From positions 1-6,359 of the forward strand of contig QFNK01000109.1 in assembly GCA_003240795.1 (NCBI GenBank): a DNA stretch of 6,359 nucleotides, given 5' to 3'. Shown here piece by piece: positions 5,232-6,359 of the stretch (position 1 is its first letter; the number at the start of each line of letters is the position of its first letter). Under the pieces are notes generated by a model, which was not told the DNA's origin, searched no databases, and saw only the letters and a program-made list of their open reading frames with translations. The translations under genes were made by a program, and so were the position numbers. The stretch is from Micavibrio aeruginosavorus. Its GTDB lineage: Bacteria; Pseudomonadota; Alphaproteobacteria; Micavibrionales; Micavibrionaceae.

Positions 5232-6057
5232 TGCGGGTTCGGACACTGCGCACCGCATGAACCGCATATCCGGCGATCGCGCCGATTAACGGCAGGATGG
5301 TCAGGAGCAGAAGCTTGTCCGGCCATACGGGTCTTGGCTTGCTTGCGGGCGGTTCGACCACGATCGCGGCATAGGCCTCATCCAGATTGGCTAGCATCTG
5401 CACGTGTTCCTGCTGCATCAGCAAATTGGCAATACCGCGGCGATGATCTGGGTTGACCGTTTTCTGTAGGGACTCTTCAAGATATTTGATGCGGCTTTCC
5501 GACTGGCGGCGGCGGTCGCGGCGAATCAGCTGATCCGACACAAGATGCACTTTTCGCAGAAAGCTGGCGGCGAAATCCTTGTCCGGGTGGCGATAGGAAA
5601 TCCGGCGCAGGGGCGTCGCGCCAAGATGCTCGATCCGGATATTGCGCTCCAGATAGTCTGCAAGCTCTTCCGCCGTCCAGCTATTCCTGCTTCCGTCAAA
5701 GCCGCTGTCTTTTGTAATACCGTCCAGCACGGATTTGTCTTTCAGCAGGATGGCGGCAACGGATTTGCCTTTGATCGTATAAATAAAACGGTGGAAGTCA
5801 GTGGAAATTCCCTCGGCCTCGCGCGGGCGCCAGAACGGGATGGTTAATGACTGCCCCTCGCTCACCGATGATGCGTAATCGCCCAGCGCGTAGCCGTCGG
5901 CCGGCGCCACGATCATCGAGGCGCGGTAAAGCGGCGTACAGACGAAAACAATGACAAGGGCGATCAGGAAAAAAAGCGCAGCGAAGGCGGCAATGGATTT
6001 TTTAGCGCGGCAAAGATCGTTTAACAGGTCGGCCAGCGATGGATCCTGTGTCCCCAT
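5221..6057 (-). CDS. Wzz-type polysaccharide chain-length determinant
   Basis: A 278-aa inner-membrane protein of the polysaccharide co-polymerase family, which sets polymer length with the Wzy polymerase. It has a short cytoplasmic N-terminus with SLADLLNDLCRAKK (7-20), a first membrane helix (about 21-42, ending CTPLYRA), and a periplasmic domain with charged helical stretches around 170-225. A proline-rich VVEPPASKPRPVWP segment (233-246), the family signature before the second helix, precedes the second membrane helix (248-268) and a short basic tail. No Walker or tyrosine-kinase region is present, so this is a PCP1-like form or works with a separate kinase. The ATG at 6057 lies 13 bp after the upstream stop. 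A TTG at 6078, which would overlap the upstream gene by 8 bp and add seven residues, is an alternative. Neither start has a clear ribosome binding site. It overlaps the downstream glycosyltransferase by 11 bp. Confidence 0.87.
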   Translation of the reverse strand: MGTQDPSLADLLNDLCRAKKSIAAFAALFFLIALVIVFVCTPLYRASMIVAPADGYALGDYASSVSEGQSLTIPFWRPREAEGISTDFHRFIYTIKGKSVAAILLKDKSVLDGITKDSGFDGSRNSWTAEELADYLERNIRIEHLGATPLRRISYRHPDKDFAASFLRKVHLVSDQLIRRDRRRQSESRIKYLEESLQKTVNPDHRRGIANLLMQQEHVQMLANLDEAYAAIVVEPPASKPRPVWPDKLLLLTILPLIGAIAGYAVHAVRSVRTRNDR

Positions 6058-6070
6058 TGGCCGTCCGAAC

Positions 6071-6359
6071 CTATGCAACCCGTCTCTGGATTGCGTTCTC
6101 CGCCTCTTTCATCAGGGAAAGAATGGATTTTACAGGACGGGAATCCCTTGCGGCTTCCTCCGCCCCCTGCTGGGCGTTGAACCATGCATCGGGATCGTGG
6201 CGGAAATAGAGGATCGCCTGTGCCAGTGTTTCGCCGTCGCCCTGATTGACGATGGCGCCGCATCCGTAATCGCGGATCATACGGCCGATTTCGGTATCGG
6301 CGGGGCCGACATAAATCGTCGGGCGTGCGGCAGCGATGGCAGAATAGAATTTGCATGGC
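6071..6359 (-). CDS. Family 4 glycosyltransferase, C-terminal part (partial)
   Basis: Only the last 95 residues are in the window; the gene continues past the right edge. They begin PCKFYSAIAAARPTIYVG and continue with EIGRMIRDYGCGAIVNQGDGETLAQAI, which is the nucleotide-sugar-binding half of GT4 enzymes of the WcaI/WbuB type. In relatives the motif reads P-S-K-x-Y-x-x-x-A-x-G-x-P; here S is replaced by C and the G by A. The enzyme would transfer a sugar to a polysaccharide precursor in the cytoplasm. It is first in the visible minus-strand operon and ends 13 bp before the preferred start of the chain-length gene, so the three genes are probably one transcript whose promoter lies outside the window. 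Confidence 0.87.
   Translation of the reverse strand, partial: PCKFYSAIAAARPTIYVGPADTEIGRMIRDYGCGAIVNQGDGETLAQAILYFRHDPDAWFNAQQGAEEAARDSRPVKSILSLMKEAENAIQRRVA

Noticed and set aside
1..6359. CRISPR array, insertion sequence, tRNA or prophage
   Set aside because: No regularly spaced direct repeats, transposase, terminal inverted repeats or tRNA-like fold was seen on either strand.

Overview
The window looks chromosomal and alphaproteobacterial. The first 133 bases are the 5' end of a 16S rRNA gene on the minus strand, recognisable by the bacterial 27F primer site and a very short V1 hairpin of the kind common in Alphaproteobacteria. The gene next to it belongs to DUF1489, a family I know almost only from Alphaproteobacteria. 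I cannot name the genus; a deep-branching group is possible but not shown here.

Layout. Positions 1-133: 5' end of 16S rRNA, minus strand. Positions 134-610: its leader and control region, with two tandem near-consensus sigma70-type promoters (each with a 17-bp spacer), an A-tract UP-like element, a boxB-like hairpin followed by a boxA-like motif, and a perfect hairpin just before the mature 5' end. Positions 666-1112: a DUF1489 gene, minus strand. Positions 1113-1250: a compact divergent control region. Positions 1251-4449: a plus-strand pair, a large SLBB-repeat polysaccharide export protein (Wza-like, 811 aa) followed by an overlapping GT2 glycosyltransferase (WcaE-like). Positions 4401-6359: a minus-strand set read in the order GT4 glycosyltransferase (cut by the window edge), Wzz-type chain-length protein, and GT2 glycosyltransferase (WaaE/KdtX-like). 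The two polysaccharide operons converge and their last genes overlap tail to tail by 49 bp. The plus-strand terminator lies inside the opposing coding sequence.

The five polysaccharide genes make sense as part of one capsule, exopolysaccharide, holdfast or O-antigen-like locus. Glycosyltransferases would assemble a lipid-linked repeat unit at the inner membrane. The Wzz-like protein would set chain length and the SLBB protein would carry the polymer across the periplasm and outer membrane. Flippase, polymerase, initiating transferase and any tyrosine kinase are not visible and would have to lie beyond the right edge or elsewhere.

I found no CRISPR array, transposon, tRNA or clearly new system. 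The more unusual points are the size and apparent lack of lipidation of the SLBB exporter, the helical insert inside it, the overlapping convergent operon ends, and the well-preserved rrn control region.
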